Assembly: GCF_000004195.4 (NCBI RefSeq)
Contig: NC_030684.2
Coordinates: 69,051,392-69,115,391, forward strand
Direction of reading: 5' to 3'
DNA from: Xenopus tropicalis
Lineage: Eukaryota > Chordata > Amphibia > Anura > Pipidae
Length of the DNA: 64,000 nt
Shown here in pieces: positions 34,721-46,672 of this stretch; within the stretch, counting starts at the first letter, position 1; each line of letters begins with the position of its first letter. The notes under the pieces are model-generated. The model was not told the DNA's origin, ran no database searches, and saw nothing but the letters and a program-made list of their open reading frames with translations. The position numbers were made by a program, and so were the translations under genes.

Positions 34721-35964
34721 TCCTTCCTCCCTGCTGCCGATCTCTGGTGTGGGAAGTAAATAAGGGGGTCAGTGACCCCCTTCTACAGGGGGATGGTGCA
34801 TCCTCAAGGATCCAGTGGAAAATTTAACAACTTCAATAACATAATGGAAGTAATTTTTAGAATTGATTTAATGGGTAAAATTCTTCTGCAAAGTACTTTT
34901 GTAGGACATCCCTCTTTAAATTGCATACAAGCATAGAATGAAAAGAAATTGTTTTTGTATCATACAATTGTCAACTTCACAGCAATTCTATTTTCTTTCT
35001 ACTTCTGGTGAACAAAGTTTAAATCACTGGGATCCCTTATACTCAGCCATCACCCAGTATTACCCCCAAACACTAATACAGGAACCAGGTGTTAGAATTG
35101 AAGTTCAAGATAATTAAAAAATATTTTTTTCTAGATGAGTTTGAAATAATTGGCAGTAAACAGACACAGCTAACTAATTACTCTTCAGGTTAATTCCTGG
35201 GTTGATTTAATTACAAGAGATTGCATATATAGAAAAGCTATAAGCTAATTGGCAAACACATAAATAAACTGCTGAATCTTGCATTTGGTTTAATGAGTCA
35301 CAGCACGGAAACCGTTCTTCATTCTCACTTCCATCCCCAATTGATCAGTGGTCAGGGAAGGATGCTAACTACTCACTGTAATATAACTAGGTCATGCATC
35401 TGCAGGAAACCCAACAATCATTTGAGTCATTTTAGTTCTGTGACAAATATCTCTAAGCAAATGAGTTGCAGAGTATACCAAAGGGACACAATAGTACATA
35501 GCAAATGTCATACATTCAGAATTTCAGTGCAGAATGGCGTTCATCCTCCAGAGTGGCGTTCATCCAGCCTGATATTCTACTAAGCATAGTTCCACATAAT
35601 TACGTTATTCTGTATTCTGCTGGACAAGGACACAGGGTGGTGATTTATCCATTAAACTGGATAACGTACATTTGTAGACATTTGAGCTGAATATTCATTA
35701 AATCATTCTGAACCACTTGCTCTGCAGCCTTGTGGCTTGATATGGGGACCTTCAAATAATGTTCTAACTTATAGAGCAGGTATAATATCCATTAAATGTG
35801 AACCCAATATTCACAATTCACACATTAAGATTTAAATGATTTTTAGAAGACTGAAGGTATGGAGATCCAAACGACGGAAAAACCACTTATCCGAAAAACT
35901 CAAGGTTCCAGCCATTCCGGATAATAGACTCATAGCACTGTCAGGGGAGGTGGCTTGTAGTTCA
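34721..35964. other. intergenic, nothing recognised
   Basis: AT-rich sequence with only a short piece of the CTTATCCGAAAAACTC repeat at about 35870-35935. Confidence 0.5.
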
Positions 35965-35968
35965 TTAA

Positions 35969-36403
35969 AGGAACAGTAACACCAAAAAATGAAAGTGTAT
36001 AAAAATAATTAATATATTATGTACTATTGCCCTGCACTGGTAAAAGTTGTGTGTTTGCTTCTTAAACACTACTACAGTTTATATAAATACCCTGCTGTGT
36101 AGCCATGGGGGCAGCCATTTAAATTGAAAAAAGGAGAAAAGGCACAGGTTACTAAGCAGATAACAGATAAGTAGCATAGATTCCCATTGTATTCTACACA
36201 GTTATCTGTTATCTTCTTATGTAACCTGTGCCTTTTCTCCTTTTTTCAATTTAAATGGCTGCCCCCATGGCTACACAACCGCTATTTCTATTAACTATAG
36301 TAGTCTTTCTGAAGCAAACATACAACTTTTACCAGTGCAGGGCAACAGTACATTATATATTAATTCTTTTTATACACTTTCATTTTTTGGTGTTACTGTT
36401 CCT
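35969..36403. mobile_element. palindromic TTAA-target MITE, family K, copy 1
   Basis: 435 bp, flanked by TTAA at 35965-35968 and 36404-36407. AGGAACAGTAACACCAAAAA pairs with TTTTTGGTGTTACTGTTCCT; the inner arms pair through GGCAGCCATTTAAATTGAAA and AAAAGGCACAGGTTAC. Kolobok and piggyBac elements both use TTAA targets; Kolobok is my preference. Confidence 0.85.
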
Positions 36404-36407
36404 TTAA

Positions 36408-38029
36408 CAGCAGGTATAACAGTCTGGTGCATCATTTTCTGTGGTGCCCTGTTTAGTCACATAGGTAAAAACTCTCTTGCCTTAGGACAAGATTAATCAG
36501 ATATTTGTTTAAAGAAGAGTGAAATGTGCTGTACAGGTGGTAACTTTTACAGAAAAAATTACAAATGTTCGGTTTCTTGACTTACATGCCAGATCCCACC
36601 TATTTCATTTGTCTTGTCTCTTTGCCATCTTTGTCAAATTAGACTTTGTTATCTAACTGTATTCAGTTGGTGAACTACATACAAACAATAAAATTTCAAA
36701 GATGGTTCAGGATCCTAATAACTTTCTGGCTACAGATGCAGCATGGACAACAATAACCACAAATATAATTGTGGCAGTTTGTGACATGCGTCTTTCATGC
36801 ATTATGTCACTGCAAGCTGCTACTTTCTCTGCCGGTATTTTACCTTTATCCACAAAGCTAATAGATCTTATATAGTGTGATGTACAAATATTGTTACATC
36901 AGTTCAAATAAAGGCTTTAGGGAACATGTACGTCTTTAAGTGCAGTGAGCCAAGTGCAATTTTGAGCCCAATCGCCATGTGTTTTCTCACAATACAGTTT
37001 TTCCCTCTGTGTCTGATTTGTCAAAATGAATGCAACTGCACATGAGCTTTGGTACCAATCAGACACAATTGCACCAAATATTTCTAAATCTGGTTGTTGT
37101 CATTTTAAGTGTTTGCTGGCATCATGTCTGGTTTTTGGTATGCTAGTGATATGTGAACTCTATCTTTTCAGCACAACTTAACTATGGTAATTGACAGAAG
37201 GCACTAAGGCAGCCCTGGAGCTTCCACCTGGTCAAAAGGGAAAGGAAGCCCCAGGGTTCCCCTGCATCATAACGTACAGGAACACTCAATTCAGAACAGA
37301 AGGCAGGTAAAACTGAGTGCTGCTGAGTGCAACTATATGGATGTGCAAGGAGTGATTTTTGACTTGACCTTTAATGGGGACAGCGGGGACAGCAACTGCA
37401 CTTGTGGACTTACATGAGCCTTTTTTACCTCTTGGATGAATTGTCCACTCACATCTGTTCAGTACAGCAATAAATCAATTGTAATTCTGAAATCTTGTAT
37501 CTGTTAGTGTGCTGCTGCTCCATTATTTTGTAGGCCAAACATTAATGCAGTTCAACTAAAGATAAAACCCCTTCATTTTATATCATTTTTATTTAATTTC
37601 AGTATGTAGTAAATAGTTATTTTCCAATGACTGTGTAGATTACTGACAAAGATGCACAAAAGTAAGCATCACTTTTGTAGGGATAGGCCATCATGGAATT
37701 ACAAATTACTGTACAAGCATGTGCTTTGTAGTTCCTGTAATAACATTTTGCACTTAATTCACATGAATACAAACTACCTTCTGCTATAGATGGAATAAAA
37801 AGGGCATTGTCCATATTCCATATGTATTGTGTACAGTACTGTGTCAGTGGTTTAAATAAAAATAAGAGGTACAGATAAATAAGACTTTACTCATGCATAC
37901 AGTGCACAAAAGGGTTGTGTGAGCACCCCAAAGCTCCCACAATAAAATTAAATAAAATGAAAGTACAACTGATCTGGCCACATCTGCTACAAATTAGTGA
38001 TGCATGGGTTGACTCAAAAGCCAAAAGGA
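36408..38029. other. intergenic, nothing recognised
   Basis: No gene, tandem repeat or inverted repeat seen over 1.6 kb. Confidence 0.5.
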
Positions 38030-38230
38030 AATCATAGGTTTACCTACAGATCAGGCTGGTTTGGGTTGAAATTGCAGGTTTGTGTTGGGTGTAGGTCAGA
38101 CTGGAGTGGTACACTCCTTCTCTACTTCCAAAGATTCCCTGTCTTGGAACCATGGCTGTGTGCAGATGATGGGGGGTATGGGTACTGAAAATGCAACATT
38201 TTGTGGGCTAGGGTAAGGCGAGGTTCAAGG
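38030..38230. repeat. diverged repeat, pair member 2
   Basis: Contains GGTTTGGGTTGAAATTGCAG, GTGTAGGTCAGACTGGAG, TTCCCTGTCTTGGAACC and GCAACATTTTGTGGG; see 33880-34110. Confidence 0.5.
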
Positions 38231-38643
38231 TTCACTACTGCAGGGGATTGATCAATGCACTTTATCTTAGGGTGCATACAGTGCACACAACACAACAATT
38301 ATTATCTGTGTGAATTCTTTTTCAACATTTAGGGTAGATCTTCTCTAGAAAAGAGACTGCCCCAACAGCCTCAGCTGCATAACTTGAAATATTTAGGGAT
38401 TATTACTCCAGTTTCACTTCGCAACTAAAATCTCCTATATTAACTATATCCTATATCACTAAATCAAGTAAATGCATATAAGGCCCAGACACTAATATAT
38501 TCACATGCTTTTCTAAATATTCAATTTTCTTTCAGATGCCACCATTTTGCATGTACAAAACGTCTCAGTGAAAACAATCACTAACAGCGTTACTTAATGA
38601 AGTTTGTTCCTTCTGAATGGGAGAATCAGAGCAGTAACAGTAA

Positions 38644-38807
38644 AGGCTATGACACACGTGCTACTTGTAGCCGGTTTGTGGCTACAAATCGACAGGAAAT
38701 ACCCTGCCATAGACACTGGGAATTGTCTCTGGTAAAACACACGTAGAGACATTTATCAGCATTGTCCATTTTGTAACCGCAACAAGTAGCTCCATGTGTC
38801 ATTGCCC
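38644..38807. mobile_element. MITE, ~164 bp, TAA target
   Basis: AGGCTATGACACACGTGCTA at the left pairs with GCTCCATGTGTCATTGCCC at the right, with CTACTTGT/ACAAGTAG further in. TAA on both sides. Confidence 0.65.
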
Positions 38808-41242
38808 TAAGTAATTGTATGGATCCATGCCTGGATGTAAATGTGTCACTATCAAATGTAGTGTAGTGTAGCACAGCACCAGTAAGTGATGTCATTCAAA
38901 TATCCAGCAACAGATTAGAGGAGTGGTCTGTTGCTTTATATAAAGGTCATATAACAAATTTTAAATATGGTGTTTGAAGCTTTATGAAACTTCACCAAGT
39001 GTTGGTATGCAAGTCGCATTAGCAAAACTTCATTATAAATCAACCTCATCTGTATTTCGAGAAAGATGAACACAACAGGGAAATCTGTGTGGTATGTGTA
39101 CAAATGAATTCCAATCTTTTGAAAAGATCACTAGGTATTGTATTGACATAAGCAATGACTGTTTAATTCAATTACATGCAATTAGACATGCAGTTCAGTG
39201 AAAAAATACATTTGCCTAACAGCTTGTCTATTTCACACAGGTGTGTTCTACATATAAAAACACAAAACAATCTTCAATATATTTGTCACGGCTTGTGGTT
39301 TTATAGGCTACAAGACAAAAAAAGCCATGCAATTTCCAAGTTGACATTCGGAGTGTTGTATATCAAGGATGTATTGACTTAGAACTGCAGGATTTGTTTC
39401 CAAAGGTCTCAGCATTTTTCTTTATCTAAAAAAGAAAGGAGACAAACAACATCTAGTGACAATGGCAACATTGCAATTTCGGGAAACTGCCAGCTCAGAG
39501 TATTTGTAAGGGTCATCAAAAGTAAACAACAAAAACATCAGTTATTGCATTCTTTTTACTCTAAATTAGATTATCTGGTAGGTTTTAAAGGAGAAACTAA
39601 GTTGGATAAATAGGACAAAAAGTATTTAGATCACAATGGAGCAGGTTTCATACAGAAATGCATCATATGGACCCTTCCCAGTGGCATTATTAGCTGAGAT
39701 TCCTTTCCAAATATAGAGAGCTGTCCTTGTTCACATCCAGATTTAAAAACATAGGTTTTTAGTGTGCAGACAGTATATATACTGCTAAAATGGTACAGAA
39801 CTTAATTGAATACACTTTTCAATAAGTTTATATTAAGCACACATTCCCAACTGATTTCTTTGTGCAATGGATGTTGTTATTGGTTTATCAGTTGGAGAGC
39901 TTATAAAATTTATAAAAAAAAAAAAAATCCTATCTGTTTGAGCCCACTGAGCTCCTATAGACCTTTAGGCCTCAGAGGTACCAGACAGCCTAGGACCACA
40001 CTACAAATTAAGCGGGTAAAGTTATTAGTAAAAACGCAAAAAGAATAAAATTGTAGGTACTTATCATCAGCCAAGCCAGTGAAGTTATTAACTGGAATTT
40101 AATAGGAGTTCACAACACACAATATTTACAAATAGAAATACAGCTGTATATACATTTACAGTGCAGTAAATAACAGGTGAAGTATGTTGGAAACTACCAC
40201 TTACATTCCTATAGTAAGAAATGGCAAATGGCCTCTAAGTAGAGGTTTAGCAGAAACCTGGTTCTAGATATCTAGGGAGCCCTTGCACAACATGGTTCCT
40301 TGGTTGCTTCCTCTGCAGAGACTAACGGGGAGAGACTGTGCATGGGCTTTCCCACAAGCAGGGACATCTCCCAAATCCTACAATGGATTTGCCAACCCAT
40401 GTTCTGGGCCAGATCAGACTGATCCTAAGTTTGGCCCTGGGGCAAACAATTGGATCATACAACAAGGGCATATCTATGCACCAGTGCAACTCTGGCCTAA
40501 TGAAGTTGTCATAGCCAAGGGCTCAACATCTGGACTGATGAGCTGCTGACTTGGTCTGGAAGGACCAGTATATGCCCAGCTTTAGATTGATGCTTGTCTC
40601 AGGTGATTTCAAATTAATCTTTTGATTTGCTTGTAGGCTCCTGAGATCACTGTAGTAGTGCATGACTCTATGAAGGATATTGAGGCAGAAGACCTCAGTA
40701 AGGAATAAGTACTGTAAGGTCACAAGACCACCCTAGCAGATGTTAAGAATATCCACTGTTATAGAACACTCTAGGAATTTAAGACAGGTGTAGGGAGAGG
40801 AGTTTTGTGCTCCACCAAGAAGTAGTAGTGTGGGCTTAGTTCATAAGGTGACAACCACCAGAGTAAGGTAGTGGTTATGCTCAGGGTAGTGAAATTCTTT
40901 TCTTTGAGGCAACACTGCAAGATACTCCAGTGAAACCGCAATTTTACATCCCCTGATTTTAAGTTTTCCTGCATTTTACACCATTGTTTTGTGGTCCCAC
41001 TAATATATTACACATAATAAACTTTGTTTTTTTCTGGCTCCCCGAACAACTTAAAATGGGGTTTCTACTGTATATGAGGGAGTGGTTACCTGTGTGAATG
41101 CTACCCATGTTAGAACTTCAAATGTTGATTGTGCATTAATCTACACAGGAGAAATTGTTTCTGTACCTTTGTGGCTTTTTTACAGAATCTTTTTGGCAAT
41201 TTGACGGCCTGTAAGGGTCCATCCCACCAGCTACAACCGTAA
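38808..41242. other. intergenic, nothing firmly recognised
   Basis: Contains a poly(A) at about 39916 and a more GC-rich stretch at 40260-40560 without a recognisable domain. Confidence 0.45.
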
Positions 41243-41326
41243 TTGGCTACCCTGCCTTCATTACCTCTGCCCTGCCCCATGGACCACTACCTGGGGTGGT
41301 ATACTCTTCACCTTTTATTGAAGAAG

Positions 41327-43688
41327 ATGGCTAAAAGAAAAATAGATGAGGTGTATCGTACTTTTCAGCAGGAATGGACAGAGGAATTTGCCTTTGTGGA
41401 GAGACAGGTTCTGCAGTGTGTCTAATATGCAATGATAAAATTGCATCGATTAAACGGTCAAATATAAAGCGGCACTTCAACACACGCCATACTACATTTG
41501 CATCGAAATATCCTGCGGGGGACAGCAGGAAGAAAGCATGTCAAGAGCTACTGTGCAGAGTGCAAGCTAGTCAGCAGCAATTCCGAGTTTGGACCCAACA
41601 AGGTGACTGGAATTCGGCTAGCTTTGCTGGTGCTTTAGCAATTGTGAGAAATGGAAAGCCATTCACAGATGGGGAGTATGCCAAAACATTCATGCTTGAT
41701 ATTGCCAATGAACTTTTTGATGACTTTTCGGATAAAGACAAGGTAATCAAACGAATAAAAGACATGCCTCTGTCGGCAAGAACTGTTCGCGAACGTACCA
41801 TCATGATGGCAAATCAAATTGAGGCAACACAAGTGAAGGACATAAATGCAGCACCATTCTTTTCTCTCGCTTTGGATGAGTCAACAGACGTTAGCTATTT
41901 ATCCCAGTTCAGTGTGATTGCAAGGTATGCTATCGGTGACACACTACGTGAGGAAAGTCTTGTTGTTTTACCTATGAAAGTGACAACAAGAGGGGAGGAT
42001 TTATTCAAGTCTTTCACTGAGATCGCTAAAGAACAAAATCTGCCGTTGGATAAACTTATTTCAGGGTGTACTGATGGTGCTTCGTGCATTGTGGGGAAAA
42101 ACAGAGGATTCGTAGCGCTTCTTCGTGAACATGAAAAGTGACCCATCCTAAGTTTTCACTGCATCCTACATCAGGAGGTGCTTTGTATTCAGATGTGTGG
42201 CGAGCAGCTTGGTGAAGTGATGTTGCTGGTCATTCAGGTGGTCAACTTTATTGTTGCCCAAGCTTTAAATGATCGCCAGTTTAAAACACTGCTGGATGAA
42301 GTTGGGAATAATTATCCTGGTCTGCTTCTGCACAGCAATGTGCGTTGGTTGTCAAGAGGGAAGGTGCTCAGCCGTTTCGCGGCTTGTCTGAGCAAAACCC
42401 GGACTTTTCTTGAAATTAAAAACGTTGTGCATCCAGAGTTAGCTAACACTGAGGGGCTGATTTACTAACCCACGAATCCGACCCGAATTGGAAAAGTTCC
42501 GACTTGAAAACGAACATTTTGCGACTTTTTCGTATGTTTTGCGATTTTTTCGGATTCTGTACGAATTTTTCGTTACCAATACGATTTTTGCGTAAAAACG
42601 CGAGTTTTTCGTATCCATTACGAAAGTTGCGTAAAAAGTTGTGCATTTTGCGTAGCGTTAAAACTTACGCGAAAAGTTGCGCATTTTTCGCGTAAGTTTT
42701 AACGCTACGCAAAATGCGCAACTTTTTACGCAACTTTCGTAATGGATAGGAAAACTCGCGTTTTTACGCAAAAATCGTATTGGATCCGAAAAATTCGTAA
42801 AGAATCCGAAAAAATCGCAAAACATACGAAAAAATCGCAAAGTACCGATCATTACGAAAAAAACGCAATCGGACTCCATTCGACCCGTTCGTGGGTAAGT
42901 AAATCAGCCCCTTAGTCTACTATCTCGTGGACATGACTGAACGTCTGAACCAGCTCAATGTTAAAATGCAAGGCGTTGGAAATACAGTCTTACCCCTTCA
43001 ACAAGCAGTGTTTGCATTTGAAAACAAGCTAGAACTCTTCATCGCCGACATTGAAACAGGTCGTTTGAAAAACTGGGAGCGTTTAAAGATGCATGTACAG
43101 CAAGTGACCCTGCTCAACATCTTGATCTTCAGCAGCTAGCAGGCTTCACATCTAATCTCCTGCAGTCATTCAAAGCACGCTTTGGAGAATTTCGTGAGCA
43201 CACTCGTCTTTTTAAGTTCATCACCCATCCACACGAGTGTGCAGTGGACAGCACCGACCTGAGTTACATCCCCGGTGTCTCCGTCAGAGATTTTGAGCTA
43301 CAAGTTGCTGACCTGAAGGCCTCAGACATGTGGGTGAATAAGTTCAAGTCACTGAATGAAGATTTGGAAAGACTTGCACGACAGCAGGCAGAGTTGGCGA
43401 GCAAACACAAGTGGGGAGAAATGAAAAAACTTCAACCCGCAGACCAGCTGATTGTCACAACTTGGAACGCGCTTCCCGTCACATACCACACACTGCAGTA
43501 TTGCTGTACTGACAATGTTTGGCTCTACGTATGCATGTGAGCAGTCTTCCTCACATCTAAAGAACATTAAGACTAACCTACGATCACATTTAATGGATGG
43601 AAGTCTCAATGCCTGCATGAAACTTAACCTCACCACGTATCAACCAGAGTACAAAGCCATCAGCAGAACCATGCAGAAGTCGCATTAA
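41327..43688 (+). pseudogene. hAT transposase (BED finger, ZBED/SCAND3-like), inactivated
   Basis: Starts MAKRKIDEVYRTFQQEWTEE, then after a frame change near 41395-41415 a BED-type finger (CLICNDK, then HFNTRH). The catalytic region shows FSLALDESTDVSYLSQF (about 41860), CTDGASCIVGKNRGF (about 42066) and NVRWLSRGKVLSRF (about 42338). The C-terminal dimerisation region reads TMFGSTYACEQSSSHLKNIK (about 43511-43570), ending at TAA 43686-43688. It is broken by an in-frame TGA at 42139, a palindromic MITE at 42453-42911, a frame change at that insertion, another near 43100-43140 and one near 43505-43520. Family members have been turned into host genes in vertebrates, but this copy cannot make a protein. 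Confidence 0.85.
42453..42911. mobile_element. long palindromic MITE, family P, copy 2, inside the hAT transposase
   Basis: 459 bp, GGGGCTGATTTACTAACCCA at the left and GGGTAAGTAAATCAGCCCC at the right. The left flank TGA and right flank TTA could be a mutated TTA duplication. The arms meet near TTGCGCATTTTTCGCG (about 42680). Confidence 0.85.
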
Positions 43689-44301
43689 TGGTAAGAAGTA
43701 CTTTATTCATCACTGGTTAGCAACAGCATAACAACGTTATTAAAAAGAATTCAGAGACTTATTGCACTTTAAAAGTTTTGGTCTTACATAAAATACACAC
43801 ATTTACTTGTATTTAGTTTTAAAAATATTGTAAGGCTCTCATGGAATTACATTTTAAAATATGTGGCGTTTATGGCTCTCTCAGCCAAAAAGGTTCCCGA
43901 CCCCTGCTCTATTGAAACAGAACATAAATGCTATAAACCTCTGCTTGTACATGTTCTGCTCCGTAATGCTAATGCTAATATATTTTCAGAGAGAAGGAGG
44001 TTTACTACACAACACCTCTGCTGAAAAGGACTTAATTTAGTCATAAAAGGTAAAAAATAGAAACCACAAACCAAAAGAAAAGTGGCACCGTGCATTTTAG
44101 ATGTATGGTAAATGTCAAGCATTTGACCTTTCAGGTTTATTCCATAAATCTTACAAAAAAACCCTAAGAATCCTGAAACCCAATACAAGGTCTAGTAGAT
44201 AGGATGCAAACACAACCTTGTGTACTATATTTATTATATATTTAAGCATACAACTATTCCTCTCTCATTCCAGATTCCTTGTAGCTATATATATGTTGTA
44301 G

Positions 44302-45062
44302 TACAGGTATGGGACCCGTTATCCAGAATGCTCAGGACCAAGGATATTCGGGATAAGGGGTCTTTCCGTAATTTAGATCTCCATACCTTAAAGGACAATG
44401 AAAGGTTAATATAAATTAAAAGTAAGTCTAAAGGCATTCTTATTAAGTACTTACTGCATATCTAAATTCCCAGATCCCTGCTTGCTTCTCTGAGATATGG
44501 TGCTGGCAGTCTACAGCAGTGTGAAGACTACAGTGACATCACTGAAATCTCTCTGTCCTTCCTGTAGGCTGCCAGCGGCAGCCTTCCTATTCTCTGAGCA
44601 TGTGTGTAACTTGATCCTGTCTGCTGTTCTGAGCTACACATGCCCACCAGCCAATCAGAAGCGGATCTGGCAGGGGGGGGAGGGAATGAAACACATGTGC
44701 AGTATGAAGCAAGGAGGGAAAGGAAGGGAGAATACCTTTTTAGAGATGGCTGCCTGTTCTAGAAAATGTGAAGTAAGTGTGACTGAGTAAATATTTGATT
44801 AGGTGAGCCAAAAGTGTGGCGTTTTTACTAAACAATAGGAGGACTATTGGGCAGTATGCTTTTTACATTTTGACTTGCATAAGGATTATTTATATCTTAG
44901 TTTGGATCGATTACAAGGTACTGTTTTATTATTACAGAGAAAAAGGAATCAGTTTTAAAATTCTGAATTATTTGATTAAAATGGAGTCTATGGGAGACAG
45001 GCTTTCCGTAATTCGGAGCTTTTTGGATAACGGGTTTCTGGATAAGGGATCCCATACCTGTA
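44302..45062. repeat. GGTATGGGA repeat, interrupted
   Basis: Termini TACAGGTATGGGACCCGTTA and GATAAGGGATCCCATACCTG are mutually inverted. From 44302 to about 44395 and from about 44876 to 45062 the sequence follows the family; the ~480 bp between does not and looks like a later insertion. Confidence 0.6.
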
Positions 45063-45315
45063 TAACATTAAAACTTAACTTTATTTTATGATGCTAACAT
45101 TTGATAAAAACTTCAGCAAATAGAACTATATTAAAAAAAATAAGTTGTATGATATGGATGACTAACTCTGCTGATAGACAACACAATACTAAAATATACA
45201 CTATTTAAATATGAAAAGAGAAATTACCTATTACAAGGATGGGAATGAGGGACCACAGCCTTAATTATGACCTATGACCTTAACCAGACACCCAGCCCAA
45301 GGAAATGTTTACAGG

Positions 45316-46440
45316 GTAACCCTTTTGAAATAAAAAATAACAAAAGTGATATAAAGGTGATACCTTTATTGGCTAACTAAGATAATCATAGCAAGCTTTC
45401 AGAACATTTTAGTTCCTTTTTCAAGCTGATTACAATGAAGCTATGGTGCACTCTGATATATATACAACATTCAGCTCATAGATCAAATAACCAGTAAAAA
45501 AGGAATATCTGTGTGGAAGGTCATATAAACGGGGGGAGGGGGATGGGGGCTGCAAGGGACAAACAGATAAGATACAAGATAATGTGGATCAAAGTGACTT
45601 GATATAAATTAGGGTAAGTTAATGAAGTGTGAAGTAATAGGAATTCCATGTGATTAACCGGCCCAGTGTCTTTACAGATGTTTTATATTTCTGGCTGGGT
45701 GTAGGCAGTACCTAATCTATATAATTTGCCATAAATCCAAGGCCCAGGTTCAGTCCCTTCTCCAGAGAGTTGAAAGTTTTCATTAATTTGTACTCCCATA
45801 CTTTCCTTTCATTCTCTGTTTTAAAGTTTCCCTTAAGGACCAAGATTCTTAAATCATTTATGGAGTGGTGAGGGCTGTTAAAATAGTTCCCTACTGGTAT
45901 CAATAGGTAACTAGTCGATTTTGGCTAAAATGTCACTAGTTTTAGTTTACATGGCTTTTCAGTGGGATTTCCTGATACAATTGGTCAGTGGCTGTTCCTT
46001 ATTTTTAGGGACCTTGGGTAATAAATATATTGTGGCAACTCGTAAATATTCAACCTCAAGATACTTAAATTCTTTATTACATATTATTAGTGCATTAAAT
46101 GATTCCTTAATTAACTTTTTTTTAAACATTTTTTTGAGGATTGTGCAGTCTCCAATACCATTATTAACCTGTTTATATAGCTCTTTCACATGCATGTCAC
46201 AAGGCTACAAAACTATATTTCCTCCCTTACCAGCTTTTATTACCACATCCTCCCACCTCCTGTTCTCAATCTCTGATAGATTGTTATTGATATTAATATT
46301 GGGAATTTTTACAACATTCTGCATTATAGCAATTATGCAGATGTGAACACTGGGACAAATATTGGCTGGTGAAACAAAAGGAGCAGACCTTACAAACCTT
46401 GCTATCATTATTCTTACAACCAGGTTGTTAATTTTCATTT
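45316..46440 (-). mobile_element. Penelope-like retroelement, internally deleted, copy A
   Basis: On the minus strand, in order: EDVVIKAGKGGNIVL (46205-46250), LRVATIYLLPKVPKN (about 45998-46045), then directly PVGNYFNSPHHS, DLRILVLKGNFKTE and GLNLGLGFMANY (45715-45903). The first two are N-terminal reverse transcriptase motifs and the last the C-terminal end of the GIY-YIG endonuclease of Penelope-like elements. The 3' tail (45316-45445) includes GCCAATAAAGGTATCACC. The RT core and most of the endonuclease are missing. Confidence 0.65.
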
Positions 46441-46599
46441 TTGGTCAATAAGTCATAAAGATCTTGACCATTCTTGCATTACAATTTCTTTGACAAATTG
46501 AAGAATGTCTTCAGTAAAATTTCCTTCCATCCAAAATTAAAATGTTTATAATTATTAGTTGGAAAAAAACTAAGGCTTGAGGACTCATGGGCTGATAGT

Positions 46600-46672
46600 A
46601 GGTGCAAGCACTAGCTGAATAATGAATGATAAAGTGCACTCATTCAAAGCTATTCAGCTAGCATTTGCACCT
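46600..46672. repeat. short imperfect hairpin
   Basis: AGGTGCAAGCACTAGCTGAA pairs with TTCAGCTAGCATTTGCACCT, with a ~30-bp loop region containing further ATTCA/TGAAT pairing. Confidence 0.6.

Larger units (their letters stand above)
41327..43906 (+). mobile_element. hAT DNA transposon, decayed, with 3' terminus
   Basis: Holds the transposase pseudogene (41327-43688) and a non-coding tail ending GGTTCCCGACCCCTG at 43906; reversed, this reads CAGGGGTCGGGAACC, a hAT-style terminal repeat. The 5' terminal repeat was not found upstream of 41327, so the left end is lost or too diverged. Confidence 0.75.
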
